Part shown: one piece after another, positions 8,174 through 15,077 of the stretch
Layout: every line of letters starts with the position of its first letter
Position numbering within the stretch: the first letter of the stretch is position 1
Source of the DNA: Pseudomonas sp. Marseille-Q3773
GTDB taxonomy: Bacteria; Pseudomonadota; Gammaproteobacteria; Pseudomonadales; Pseudomonadaceae
Length of the DNA: 64,000 nucleotides
Direction: 5' to 3'
Assembly (NCBI RefSeq): GCF_916618955.1
Contig: NZ_OU745390.1
Location: 682,001-746,000 of the forward strand
Made by a program: the position numbers and the translations under genes
The notes under the pieces: generated by a model
Told to the model about the DNA's origin: nothing
Database searches by the model: none
What the model saw: the letters and a program-made list of their open reading frames with translations, nothing else

Positions 8174-9184
8174 TCAGCGCCCCTGCAGCAGGTCCACTGC
8201 CTGGTCGAACACCGCCAGCGGCTCCGCCGCCTTGTGGATGTCTGCCGACAGCAACTGGCGGAACCGCCGCGCGCCTTTGAACCCTTGGGCCAGCCCCAGG
8301 ATATGCCGGGTAACGTGATGCATGGCGCCGCCCGCCTGCATGTGCGCGACGATATAGGGCCGCAACTGTGCCAGCGCCTCGCTACGGCTGACTACCGGCG
8401 CTTCGCTGCCGAACAGCTGCTGGTCCACCTCGGCCAGCAAGTAGGGGTTATGGTACGCCTCGCGCCCGAGCATCACACCGTCGAAGGTCTGCAGGTGTGC
8501 CTGGCATTCGGCCAGGGTCTTGATGCCGCCATTGAGCACGATCTCCAGGTCGGGGAAGTCCGCCTTCAACTGCGCCGCCACGTCATAGCGCAGCGGGGGG
8601 ATCTCACGGTTTTCCTTCGGCGACAACCCTTCCAGGATCGCGATGCGCGCATGCACGGTAAAACTGCGGCAACCGGCCTCGCGCACCTGGCCGACGAAGT
8701 CGCACAGCTCGGCGTAGCTGTCACGGCCATTGATGCCGATGCGGTGCTTGACCGTCACCGGAGTCGATACGGCGTCACGCATGGCCTTCACGCAATCGGC
8801 CACCAGCGCCGGGTGGGCCATCAGGCAGGCGCCGATCATGTTGTTCTGCACCCGGTCACTCGGGCAACCGACGTTAAGGTTGACCTCGTCGTAGCCGGCT
8901 TCTTCGGCCAGGCGGGCGCAGGCGGCCAGCTCGGCCGGCACGCTGCCGCCCAGTTGCAAGGCCAGCGGGTGCTCGGAGGCATCGTGGCGCAGGAATCGGT
9001 GGGCGTCGTTGTGCAGCAGGGCGCCGGTGGTGACCATTTCGGTGTAGAGCAGGGTTTGCCTGGAGAGCAGGCGCAGGAAGAACCGGCAGTGGCGGTCGGT
9101 CCAGTCCATCATCGGTGCAACAGAAAACCTCCTAACCACCGTATCGCCTGAGGTTCCGGGGTTTTCCGCTTGTTTCTGGGGCAT
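8174..9184 (-). CDS. dusA: tRNA-dihydrouridine(20/20a) synthase DusA
   Basis: FMN-dependent reduction of U20/U20a in tRNA. 336 residues with the DusA signature RFSVAPMMDWTDRHCRFFLR, the catalytic-cysteine motif LNVGCPSDRVQ, the FMN-binding HARIAILEGLSPKENR and NGGIKTLAEC. The 5' end of dusA is a known integration site of a class of tyrosine recombinases, and an integrase remnant lies directly upstream in divergent orientation. The first ~20 codons (MPQKQAENPGTSGDTVVRR) and the promoter are therefore probably supplied by the integrated element. The start at 9184 has GAGATAGAGAA upstream; an in-frame ATG at 9259 would lie inside the att-region palindrome. Confidence 0.93.
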   Translation of the reverse strand: MPQKQAENPGTSGDTVVRRFSVAPMMDWTDRHCRFFLRLLSRQTLLYTEMVTTGALLHNDAHRFLRHDASEHPLALQLGGSVPAELAACARLAEEAGYDEVNLNVGCPSDRVQNNMIGACLMAHPALVADCVKAMRDAVSTPVTVKHRIGINGRDSYAELCDFVGQVREAGCRSFTVHARIAILEGLSPKENREIPPLRYDVAAQLKADFPDLEIVLNGGIKTLAECQAHLQTFDGVMLGREAYHNPYLLAEVDQQLFGSEAPVVSRSEALAQLRPYIVAHMQAGGAMHHVTRHILGLAQGFKGARRFRQLLSADIHKAAEPLAVFDQAVDLLQGR

Positions 9185-9230
9185 TTCTCTATCTCTGGTT
9201 GTTGCCGCTTTTTTCCGGTTATTGCTGGTT

Positions 9231-9280
9231 TTGCTACATCGGTTGCTACAATGTAGCAACTCAACTCAGCCGTGTAGCAA
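9231..9280. promoter_or_regulatory. attL-proximal palindrome and repeats, probable recombinase arm sites
   Basis: The octamer TTGCTACA or its complement TGTAGCAA occurs four times in 50 bases (9231-9238, 9243-9250, 9252-9259, 9273-9280). The middle two form the palindrome gttgctaca-a-tgtagcaac. The position between dusA and the integrase start fits arm-type binding sites of a tyrosine recombinase or autoregulation of its promoter. Function is inferred. Confidence 0.45.
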
Positions 9281-9284
9281 TTCC

Positions 9285-10121
9285 ATGGGAACCCATCACG
9301 CAGCGCAAGCGCAAGGACGGGTCTTCTGGCTTCACTGCCCAGATCCGGATCACGAAGGAAGGAAAGGTAGTTTATCAGGAAAGCCAGACGTTCGACCGGA
9401 AGGCGACTGCGCAGGCCTGGATCAGAAAACGCGAGGCTGAACTGTACGAGCCGGGCGCCGTCGAGAAGGCGAACCGTAAGGGTGTGACGGTCAAGCAGAT
9501 GATCGATAGGTACTTGGTGGAGTACGAAAAGCTGCGGCCGCTCGGAAAGACCAAGCGCGCGACGCTCAAGGCTATTGGTGAAAGCTGGCTTGGGGAGGTG
9601 GAGGACCAGCAGCTGACCAGCCAGAAGCTGGTTGACTACGCCATGGACCGAATCGAGAAGGATGGTATCCAGCCGCAGACGGTCGGCAACGATCTGGCGC
9701 ATCTTGGCGCTGTTCTGTCCGTGGCCAGGCCAGCCTGGGGTTATGAGGTCGATCCGCTGGCTATGCCAGATGCCAGGCGCGTACTGAAGAAGCTTGGCGC
9801 TGTAACCAAAAGTGTGGAGCGTAACCGCCGACCGACTCGCGACGAGCTGGAACGCATCATCAAGTACTTCCAGAAGGTGCGCGATGCCAGGCGCCAAGAG
9901 ATAGACATGGTGCGAGTGGTGGTTTTCGCGCTGTTCTCGACCCGACGCCAGGAGGAGATCACGCGGATTCGCTGGGATGCCCTCAACGACCAGGAACAGT
10001 CGGCACTCATTACCGACATGAAGAACCCGGGCCAGAAATATGGCAACGATGTGTGGTGCCACATGCCCGACGAGGCTTGGCGCATCCTGCAGTCGATGCC
10101 GCGGGTTGCCGATGAGGTGTT
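9285..10121 (+). pseudogene. dusA-type tyrosine integrase, frameshifted at codon 4 and truncated
   Basis: The intact protein would begin MGTITQRKRKDGSSGF..., but one extra C in the ccc run at 9292-9294 puts the ATG (9285) out of frame with the body. The body keeps the SAM-like core-binding domain (TVKQMIDRYLVEYEKLRPLG) and the first catalytic arginine box (ALFSTRRQEEITRIRW). Homology ends near PRVADEV (about 10119). The catalytic HxxR box and the tyrosine nucleophile are missing; the sequence runs straight into the 3' end of a convergent phage gene, so a deletion has fused the two. It cannot be an active recombinase. Confidence 0.8.
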
Positions 10122-10691
10122 AGCGTCCCACGCCTTTGGCCCGTTGATCTGCTGCCACAGGCACAAAAACGAGTCGACGGCGCTGGGCGAAGGACAGTCG
10201 CAGCCGCATGGCTCATTGTTTCCGCAGTTCGTGCAACCGCCATCGATGATCCCTTCGGCGCGTGCCAGATCCTCGGTGATGTCCTGCAGCTGCTCGACGC
10301 GAACGTCGGTGACCTCCAGCAGGATGCGGCTATCGCGCCGGCGTATGTGAATGCTTGGCTTCCACGGTCCGCCGTAGTCGGTCCGGTTGTCGCATTCCCT
10401 GTAAACAACCCAACTTTCGCCAAGCGCTTGGGCCACGTTGATCTGGGCCCATGCTTCGCGAACCCACAGGCGGTCGCCTGGTTTACCGTAGGGGGAAGGC
10501 TTTCCGTGCTGCGTGTTCATCTGGACTTTGCCAGCGTAGTTGGTTGGAGAGTCCCAACTTGGCACGCCGTCGACAACGTCGGTTGGAGCGCTGGCGAACT
10601 GGGGCTTCACGATGCGGCGGGTGACTGTCTTCTGCCCGCTGAGGATGGCGCGGACCATCGGCCCGCTGAACAGGATTGGACGTTCTTTCAT
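10122..10691 (-). pseudogene. Phage protein truncated at its C-terminus
   Basis: Begins MKERPILFSGPMVRAILSGQ with GAGGT 8 bases before the ATG. It has the conserved segments GKPGDRLWVREAWA and SILLEVTDVRVEQLQDITEDLARAEGI-like text (seen as SRILLEVTDVRVEQ) and a Cys-rich insert (CTNCGNNEPCGCDC). This is a common phage protein family without assigned function that usually ends soon after INGPKxWDAN plus a Trp-rich tail. Here the reading runs through WDAN into antisense integrase sequence, so the last 10-15 residues are lost at the deletion junction near 10121. It is co-directional with and 10 bases after the next upstream gene. Confidence 0.6.
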
Positions 10692-10701
10692 GGGGCTGAC
10701 C

Positions 10702-11340
10702 TCAATAAGGAATGCATCTGCTGCAGGCGCCAGTCCAGCCCAGCGTGCCGCAACCTGAGCAGGGTTCGGTTGCGGGCGTACCACGCTCTTCTGGCCGGCT
10801 TTCGAGGTCAGGGAACACGGCAGCGATCATCTGCTTGCGGAAGTCGTCGCGCATGTCCTGGGTATGCTCGACCGGCTCACCAACGCTGTTGAACGAAGCG
10901 AACTCAAGCCAGTGGTCGGCGAGTTGTACCTGCTGTTCCAGCAGGTCAATGCGCTGATCCTGCGCCGTCAGGTCGGCCTGAAGCTGGTCGCACAGCCGGC
11001 ACTTGGTCAGCACCAGTTCGCTTGGCTTGGGGTCCACGAAAAGATCAGCCAACAGGTTGGAGTCATAGGCACGTAGCTTGGATTCGGCCTCGATTGCCCG
11101 TCGCTTCCAAGTAGCTACCTCGACCGCAGTTGGGTTCTTTGCTAGGTGCTTGGCACGAGCATAGAGTCCGTCAGGGATGCCCTTGCCGTTGTGCAGCACG
11201 CCAACCTGCTCGAGGTCGCCGCCGTTGAGGTGCGGCCCGATCAGGCTGCGCAGGGTTTGCAGCGTTGGCGCCGCCGGCAGACGGATCTGGTGAGTTTGTT
11301 CGGTGCCATCCGGGCGGATGACCGTGTACTTGGTGTTCAT
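10702..11340 (-). CDS. Phage hypothetical protein with C-terminal zinc-ribbon-like motif
   Basis: 212 residues, not recognised as a family with known function. The N-terminal third (TVIRPDGTEQTHQIRLPAAPTLQTLRSLI) looks like a small alpha/beta domain. The middle is helical with coiled-coil character (LCDQLQADLTAQDQRIDLLEQQVQLADHW). The C-terminus has two CxxC pairs (CSGCGTLGWTGACSRC) typical of a small zinc ribbon. GAGGA precedes the ATG. First gene of the leftward operon; its promoter region about 245 bases upstream contains three phage operators, so it is probably silenced in the lysogen. Confidence 0.6.
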   Translation of the reverse strand: MNTKYTVIRPDGTEQTHQIRLPAAPTLQTLRSLIGPHLNGGDLEQVGVLHNGKGIPDGLYARAKHLAKNPTAVEVATWKRRAIEAESKLRAYDSNLLADLFVDPKPSELVLTKCRLCDQLQADLTAQDQRIDLLEQQVQLADHWLEFASFNSVGEPVEHTQDMRDDFRKQMIAAVFPDLESRPEERGTPATEPCSGCGTLGWTGACSRCIPY

Positions 11341-11583
11341 GGTGTGATCCTCGGTCGGTTTCCCGCTGCACCCGTCACCAGGTGCAGAAGTGAAATGTTC
11401 CGTGGAGCTGGGCCGCTGTTACATGCCACCTGCGGACTGGGCGATGACTTGGTTCGGGGGCCCTTGGGGCCCAACAGCCGACCACGCTGCGTGCTGTCGG
11501 CTCTCGTTTATGCGGTGCTCGACGCTGCGCACCCGGGGTGAGGCTTCCCCTGTACCGGACAGGCTCCGGCTCGCTGCCATGAA

Positions 11584-11646
11584 TCTGCGTTTTGCGCAGA
11601 ACATGGCTTGCGTTATGCGCAGAATAAAATCTGCGTCAAGCGCAGA
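11584..11646. promoter_or_regulatory. Left operator cluster: three 17-bp palindromes at 23-bp intervals
   Basis: Sites at 11584-11600 (TCTGCGTTTTGCGCAGA), 11607-11623 (CTTGCGTTATGCGCAGA) and 11630-11646 (TCTGCGTCAAGCGCAGA). The starts are exactly 23 bases apart, as in lambda-type operators. The same palindrome occurs between the CI and Cro genes. The cluster is upstream of the leftward genes and, on its other side, next to the end of the repressor operon. Confidence 0.8.
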
Positions 11647-11661
11647 AAATTTAAAATTGGC

Positions 11662-11690
11662 AAAAAAATCCCGCCAGAATGGCGGGACCC
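11662..11690 (-). terminator. Terminator of the repressor / Rap1a operon
   Basis: Read on the minus strand: stem tcccgcc / ggcggga with a 5-base loop, then a run of seven T's. It lies 17-45 bases beyond the stop of the Rap1a-like gene. Confidence 0.85.
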
Positions 11691-11706
11691 AATCGATCAG
11701 AAAGCT

Positions 11707-12051
11707 TTAGCGTTTTTCACATGCCGGATAAGCAGCTCGGAGCGCCGCTGTCACGAGGGTCGCTCCATTTTCCGACCATCTCTCAGGATTTTGCTCCAGG
11801 TATTTCGACACAATGGCTGCGTTCTGGAGGTGGGTCTGCATTCCCTTTGGGCAGATGACAACTCCTTTGATCGTCTCCGCCACGCCAGCAACGTAGCCGA
11901 CCAGCATGCTGCCTTTCCAGGTGATACTTTGGGTTTTCCGGGCTGCCTCGAGATCCTGTGCCCATTCCTGAAGATCATTACCCGTATAGGCCATGCATGG
12001 CATTGATGCTGCCAGCAATACGCCTAAAGCAATTCCCTTTGTTCCGTTCAT
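11707..12051 (-). CDS. Rap1a/Tai-like secreted protein, cotranscribed with the phage repressor
   Basis: 114 residues. A signal peptide (MNGTKGIALGVLLAASMPCMA) is followed by a ~90-residue domain with the pattern GYVAGVAETIKGVVICPKG...NAAIVSKYLEQNPERW...LVTAALRAAYPAC, the arrangement of the Rap1a/Tai immunity family known for protecting against peptidoglycan-targeting effectors in the periplasm. The two cysteines (CPKG and PAC) would form the family disulfide. The ATG is 16 bases after the repressor stop with AGGA upstream and a terminator follows, so it is expressed from the lysogenic operon. Family membership is by pattern only; the target is unknown. Confidence 0.65.
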   Translation of the reverse strand: MNGTKGIALGVLLAASMPCMAYTGNDLQEWAQDLEAARKTQSITWKGSMLVGYVAGVAETIKGVVICPKGMQTHLQNAAIVSKYLEQNPERWSENGATLVTAALRAAYPACEKR

Positions 12052-12067
12052 AAATAACTTTTCCTTT

Positions 12068-12736
12068 CTACAACCCAGTCATTTTGGTGTCGATTACTCG
12101 CCCAATGAACCTGCAATTGCCGTCGATCTCGATCGTACGGTATCCCGGATTCAACGGACGAAGATATTTGATCCCAGCGTCTTCTACGTACTGTTTAAAG
12201 GTCATCTCCCCGCTGTCGGGCAGCTCCACCACATAGTACTTGCCGCTGATGATGTCGGCTTCCGGTCGGACCAGAATCAGCGCGCCTTCAGGAAAACTCG
12301 GATTTCCAGTACAGGTCATCGAGTCGCCTCGTACGCGGAGCCAAAAGCCGTTTAAGCCGGCGTTCTCGGTTGAGCTTATTCGTTCAGCGTCCGCTGGATG
12401 GTTTTGGTCTGGTGACCGTGCCCACTCGCCAGCAGTAACCCAACTAATCAACGGGTATCCTTTCCTTGCGCGGTTTTCTTCTGGGGAAACATAAACTAGG
12501 TTGTCCAGGTCATACGCCAACTGTGGATAGCTCGATTTCGGGCGTATGTGATCTACGTCTGTCACCCCCAATTGCAAGACGTTGAAGATCTTCGTCAACA
12601 ATTCCTGGCTGGCTCCCTGTTTCCCGCGTTCAAGGCGCGACAGATTGCCAGTGTCCGTGTCGACCTGGTTGGCAAGGGCTTCAAGCGTAAGGCCACGTGT
12701 TTTGCGTGCTTCTCTGATGCGTTGTCCGATATCCAT
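12068..12736 (-). CDS. CI-like phage repressor with S24 peptidase domain
   Basis: 222 residues. The N-terminal XRE helix-turn-helix (about 1-60) contains TLEALANQVDTDTGNLSRLERG. The C-terminal LexA/CI-type domain has an Ala102-Gly103 self-cleavage site (WVTAGEW), nucleophile Ser139 in RGDSM, and general-base Lys181 in TFKQYV. RecA-stimulated self-cleavage is expected. The start at 12736 (MDIGQRIREA) excludes 63 upstream codons that read through the operator region. It is transcribed away from cro across the right operators, followed by the Rap1a-like gene. Confidence 0.92.
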   Translation of the reverse strand: MDIGQRIREARKTRGLTLEALANQVDTDTGNLSRLERGKQGASQELLTKIFNVLQLGVTDVDHIRPKSSYPQLAYDLDNLVYVSPEENRARKGYPLISWVTAGEWARSPDQNHPADAERISSTENAGLNGFWLRVRGDSMTCTGNPSFPEGALILVRPEADIISGKYYVVELPDSGEMTFKQYVEDAGIKYLRPLNPGYRTIEIDGNCRFIGRVIDTKMTGL

Positions 12737-12755
12737 CGCGTGATTTTCTTTCCAT

Positions 12756-12819
12756 GCTGCGTAACGCGCAAAGCGCAGGGCGCAGATTTTTGTTGCACGA
12801 AGTCTGCGTATTGCGCAGA
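12756..12819. promoter_or_regulatory. Right operator region between repressor and Cro
   Basis: One perfect site at 12803-12819 (TCTGCGTATTGCGCAGA) and one near match at 12756-12772 (GCTGCGTAACGCGCAAA), 47 bases apart, or about twice the 23-base spacing of the left cluster. A half site GCGCAGA lies between them (12780-12786). The divergent promoters of the repressor and cro must overlap these sites. Confidence 0.75.
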
Positions 12820-12851
12820 ATTCCGAAACCACCCCACAGAAGGCAGATGCC

Positions 12852-13097
12852 ATGTCCCCGTTGAAACGAGCACGACTCTCCCGCAGCTGGACGCTGGCCG
12901 ATGTAACGGCCCGCCTGGCTGTCATGGGCGACCGCGTTGACTCGGGAAACCTCTCCCGGATCGAGCGCGGCGCTCAGAAGACCTCCACCGCCCTGGCTGA
13001 AAAGCTGGTTCAGGTGTTTGAAGGCGACCTGACCGAAATGCACATCCTGTACCCCGAGCGCTTTGCCGGCGACGGGGCTGACGAAGCGGCGGCCTGA
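12852..13097 (+). CDS. Cro-like XRE-family regulator
   Basis: 81 residues, a single helix-turn-helix domain with WTLADVTARLAVMGDRVDSGNLSRIERG. It is transcribed divergently from the CI-like repressor across operators that match those of the left cluster, the position of Cro in lambdoid phages. Start at ATG 12852 follows a weak purine stretch (agaaggcag). The gene is intact. Confidence 0.8.
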   Translation: MSPLKRARLSRSWTLADVTARLAVMGDRVDSGNLSRIERGAQKTSTALAEKLVQVFEGDLTEMHILYPERFAGDGADEAAA

Positions 13098-13099
13098 TC

Positions 13100-13165
13100 A
13101 TGTCAACGACCCAATTGAGCCAGGATCAGCTCGTAAGGGCACGCAAGAACAAGGGGGCAGTATGA
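13100..13165 (+). CDS. Possible 21-residue ORF linking cro and the next gene
   Basis: ATG at 13100 lies two bases after the cro stop; the ORF reads MSTTQLSQDQLVRARKNKGA and ends in an ATGA overlap with the next gene at 13162. The arrangement suggests translational coupling. It could also be the N-terminal relic of a deleted gene. The Shine-Dalgarno is weak. Confidence 0.3.
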   Translation: MSTTQLSQDQLVRARKNKGAV

Positions 13166-13792
13166 AACTTGGAAGCGCACGCCTCGCATGGCACGACGCG
13201 TTCTACACGCCCTGGGACAGCGTCATGCACCACGGCCTGCAGGGCGCCCAGCTGGGCAAACGTGGCTATGTGGCAAACGAAACCCGGCCCGAGCGCTGGG
13301 AGAACACGGGCAAGTGCGCCCACATGGCGATGGCCGGCAAGGTTCAGCACGCCATCGCCAGCCTGCACCCTCGGTACCAGGTGTTCGGCCACCACCTGTA
13401 CGCTCCGGTCATCAGCACCGAGGTGTCGAACAACTGGGAAGAGTCGGCGGTCGAGCTGCTGGCCAGCCACGTGCACCTGGCCCCTGAAAGAGCGGGGAGA
13501 GAAGCGCACGTGCCACCTGTACAGCCGCGAGTATTGGGTTGCCCGTGGCGTGCTGGTCCGCTATCGGCACATGGTTCAGGGTGGCATGGGCGCCAATCCT
13601 GACCCGATGGCCGACCCGTGGGTCTTCCGGGGCTGGCTGGCCGACAACCACGGCGTTGAGCTGGACAGCCGAAACTGGGCCCGGCAATGGGGCTGGCTGG
13701 TGCAGATGATGTTCGACCAGGCTGGTATCATCGACGGCGTGTGCTTGCGCCCAGTCGGGCGCGTGCTGAGCGAGGAGAGGGAAGCCGCGTGA
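13162..13792 (+). pseudogene. Phage hypothetical protein broken by a one-base frameshift
   Basis: ATG 13162 with AGGGGG upstream gives MKLGSARLAWHDAFYTPWDS and continues to about HVHLAP (13484). The C-terminal half (HLYSREYWVARGVLVRYRHM ... VLSEEREAA, ending 13792) is in another frame. Removing one C from the cccc run near 13479-13483 joins the halves into one ~209-residue protein reading HLALKERGEKRTCHLYSREY. The protein is rich in Trp and Tyr and unrecognised by function; it lies where replication genes normally follow cro. Either a pseudogene or a homopolymer sequencing error. Confidence 0.65.
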
Positions 13793-14130
13793 CGTTGGTT
13801 GAACTGCTGCACCAGGCCGCGAAGTCGGCCAACATCGATCTGGTTTACCAGAATGGCCAGCCAGGCCGGTACAAGGCCGTCGGTGACTCCACCATCTGGG
13901 TGCCATGGACGCCGCATCAGGACGGCAACGACGCCATGCACCTTGTTGCGCTGCACGGCATGCAGATCAACAGTGGCAAGATCACCTGCCGCATAGGCGC
14001 CTCGGGGCGGGTGCTGCAGGCCAGCTACCCGTATAACCCGCTCGGCGACACCGACCCAGAACAGGTGGTGCCGGCCATGTGCATGGCCATCACCGAGCTG
14101 GCCGCCGACATCGGGTACCACATGGCCTAG
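13789..14130 (+). CDS. Phage hypothetical protein
   Basis: GTG start at 13789 overlaps the stop of the preceding gene (GTGA) and has GAGGAGAGGG upstream, so it is translationally coupled. 113 residues beginning VTLVELLHQAAKSANIDLVYQ and ending LAADIGYHMA. No signal peptide, membrane segment or known catalytic motif is visible. The composition matches the adjoining phage genes. Not recognised. Confidence 0.65.
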   Translation: MTLVELLHQAAKSANIDLVYQNGQPGRYKAVGDSTIWVPWTPHQDGNDAMHLVALHGMQINSGKITCRIGASGRVLQASYPYNPLGDTDPEQVVPAMCMAITELAADIGYHMA

Positions 14131-14191
14131 GCACCGAGGCTTGCGGTCGGCATAATGCCGGCCTTGTGCCATCCATTAGCCAGGGACGTAA

Positions 14192-15076
14192 ATGCTTGAG
14201 CGAATAGGACATATCAAAAACCCGCTTACCGTTATCGCTATGTTTGCTGCAATTGCGGAAGTTAGCGGAACGATTGTGCTGCCTTTGGTCGATGTTTCGG
14301 TACAGGAAAAGTATGTATGGTTCCTCATGCTATTCCCAGTATTTTTGGTGTACCTGTTTTTTAGGACCTTAATGAAAAATCATAAGGTCTTGTATGCGCC
14401 TTCCGATTTTAAGAGTGACGACAGCTTCTTCAAGCAGTTTGAAGGGTCAACTTACAGGGAAGTTGGTTTTACTCCGGATGTATTCGATGCTATGGCTAGC
14501 AGCGACGACGTTGTTGGTGGAGATGTGAAAGTTGATGTGAGAGGCTGCGAACCAGATGACGCGGTTACATCTTCTACCCAGCAGCCGGAGCCGATGCCAT
14601 CGCCAGGAACATTAAGTATCTCCGAAAATGAATTTTTCAAGACCTATCAGCGCACGGGCGAATATAAACACGATGTGGCTAAACTGCTAAGGGCTCAATT
14701 TGGCGCTCCTTATAGTCTCACAGAATCACCAAAATCGATGCCCGGTTTGGTTTTTGATGTGGTTTTGAGCGGAGCGGACATCAATTGTGTAGGTAAGATT
14801 AGCTACGTAAACGACCACAATTGGAAGCTTCTTAAGAGTCTAATTACGGCTTGGGTGCGAAGTGTTGGAGCTTTCAGGGATCAAATGGAACCCTCAGATG
14901 CCCTTAAATTTAGGGCGGTAGTTTGCTTGGTGCATAGGAATATTTCGGAAGACAACATGAGATCGCTTGAACAGGCCATCGAGACCACGGCTTTGCAATA
15001 CCCTTTTAGCGTTTATGTCCAGAAGTACGACGCATCAGAGCTCGTCGCAAGTACCCGTAAAATCCATAGCCGTTGA
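14192..15076 (+). CDS. Two-transmembrane-helix protein with cytoplasmic domain, AT-rich prophage cargo
   Basis: 294 residues, much more AT-rich than its neighbours. Two hydrophobic segments lie at about residues 12-33 and 42-59 (WFLMLFPVFLVYLFFRTLM), then a basic/polar linker, a Pro/Ser-rich low-complexity stretch (TSSTQQPEPMPSPGTLS, about 128-145) and a C-terminal alpha/beta domain (about 150-294) containing GLVFDVVLSGADINCVGKIS. The ATG has AGGGA upstream. It replaces the block where most structural genes should lie; the phage fragment resumes directly after its stop. A lysogenic-conversion or defence role is possible from position and composition but no catalytic motif proves it. Not recognised as a named family. 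Confidence 0.7.
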   Translation: MLERIGHIKNPLTVIAMFAAIAEVSGTIVLPLVDVSVQEKYVWFLMLFPVFLVYLFFRTLMKNHKVLYAPSDFKSDDSFFKQFEGSTYREVGFTPDVFDAMASSDDVVGGDVKVDVRGCEPDDAVTSSTQQPEPMPSPGTLSISENEFFKTYQRTGEYKHDVAKLLRAQFGAPYSLTESPKSMPGLVFDVVLSGADINCVGKISYVNDHNWKLLKSLITAWVRSVGAFRDQMEPSDALKFRAVVCLVHRNISEDNMRSLEQAIETTALQYPFSVYVQKYDASELVASTRKIHSR

Positions 15077-15077
15077 C

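Noticed and set aside
9199..10350. An uninterrupted 383-codon integrase gene
   Set aside because: The first codons are read out of the att region and the last ~75 codons are antisense to another phage gene; the real integrase is broken at both ends.
11419..11604. A 61-codon minus-strand ORF in the leader of the left operon, a possible N-like antiterminator
   Set aside because: Its start lies inside the operator cluster and no Shine-Dalgarno is present; only its first residues are Arg/Lys-rich.
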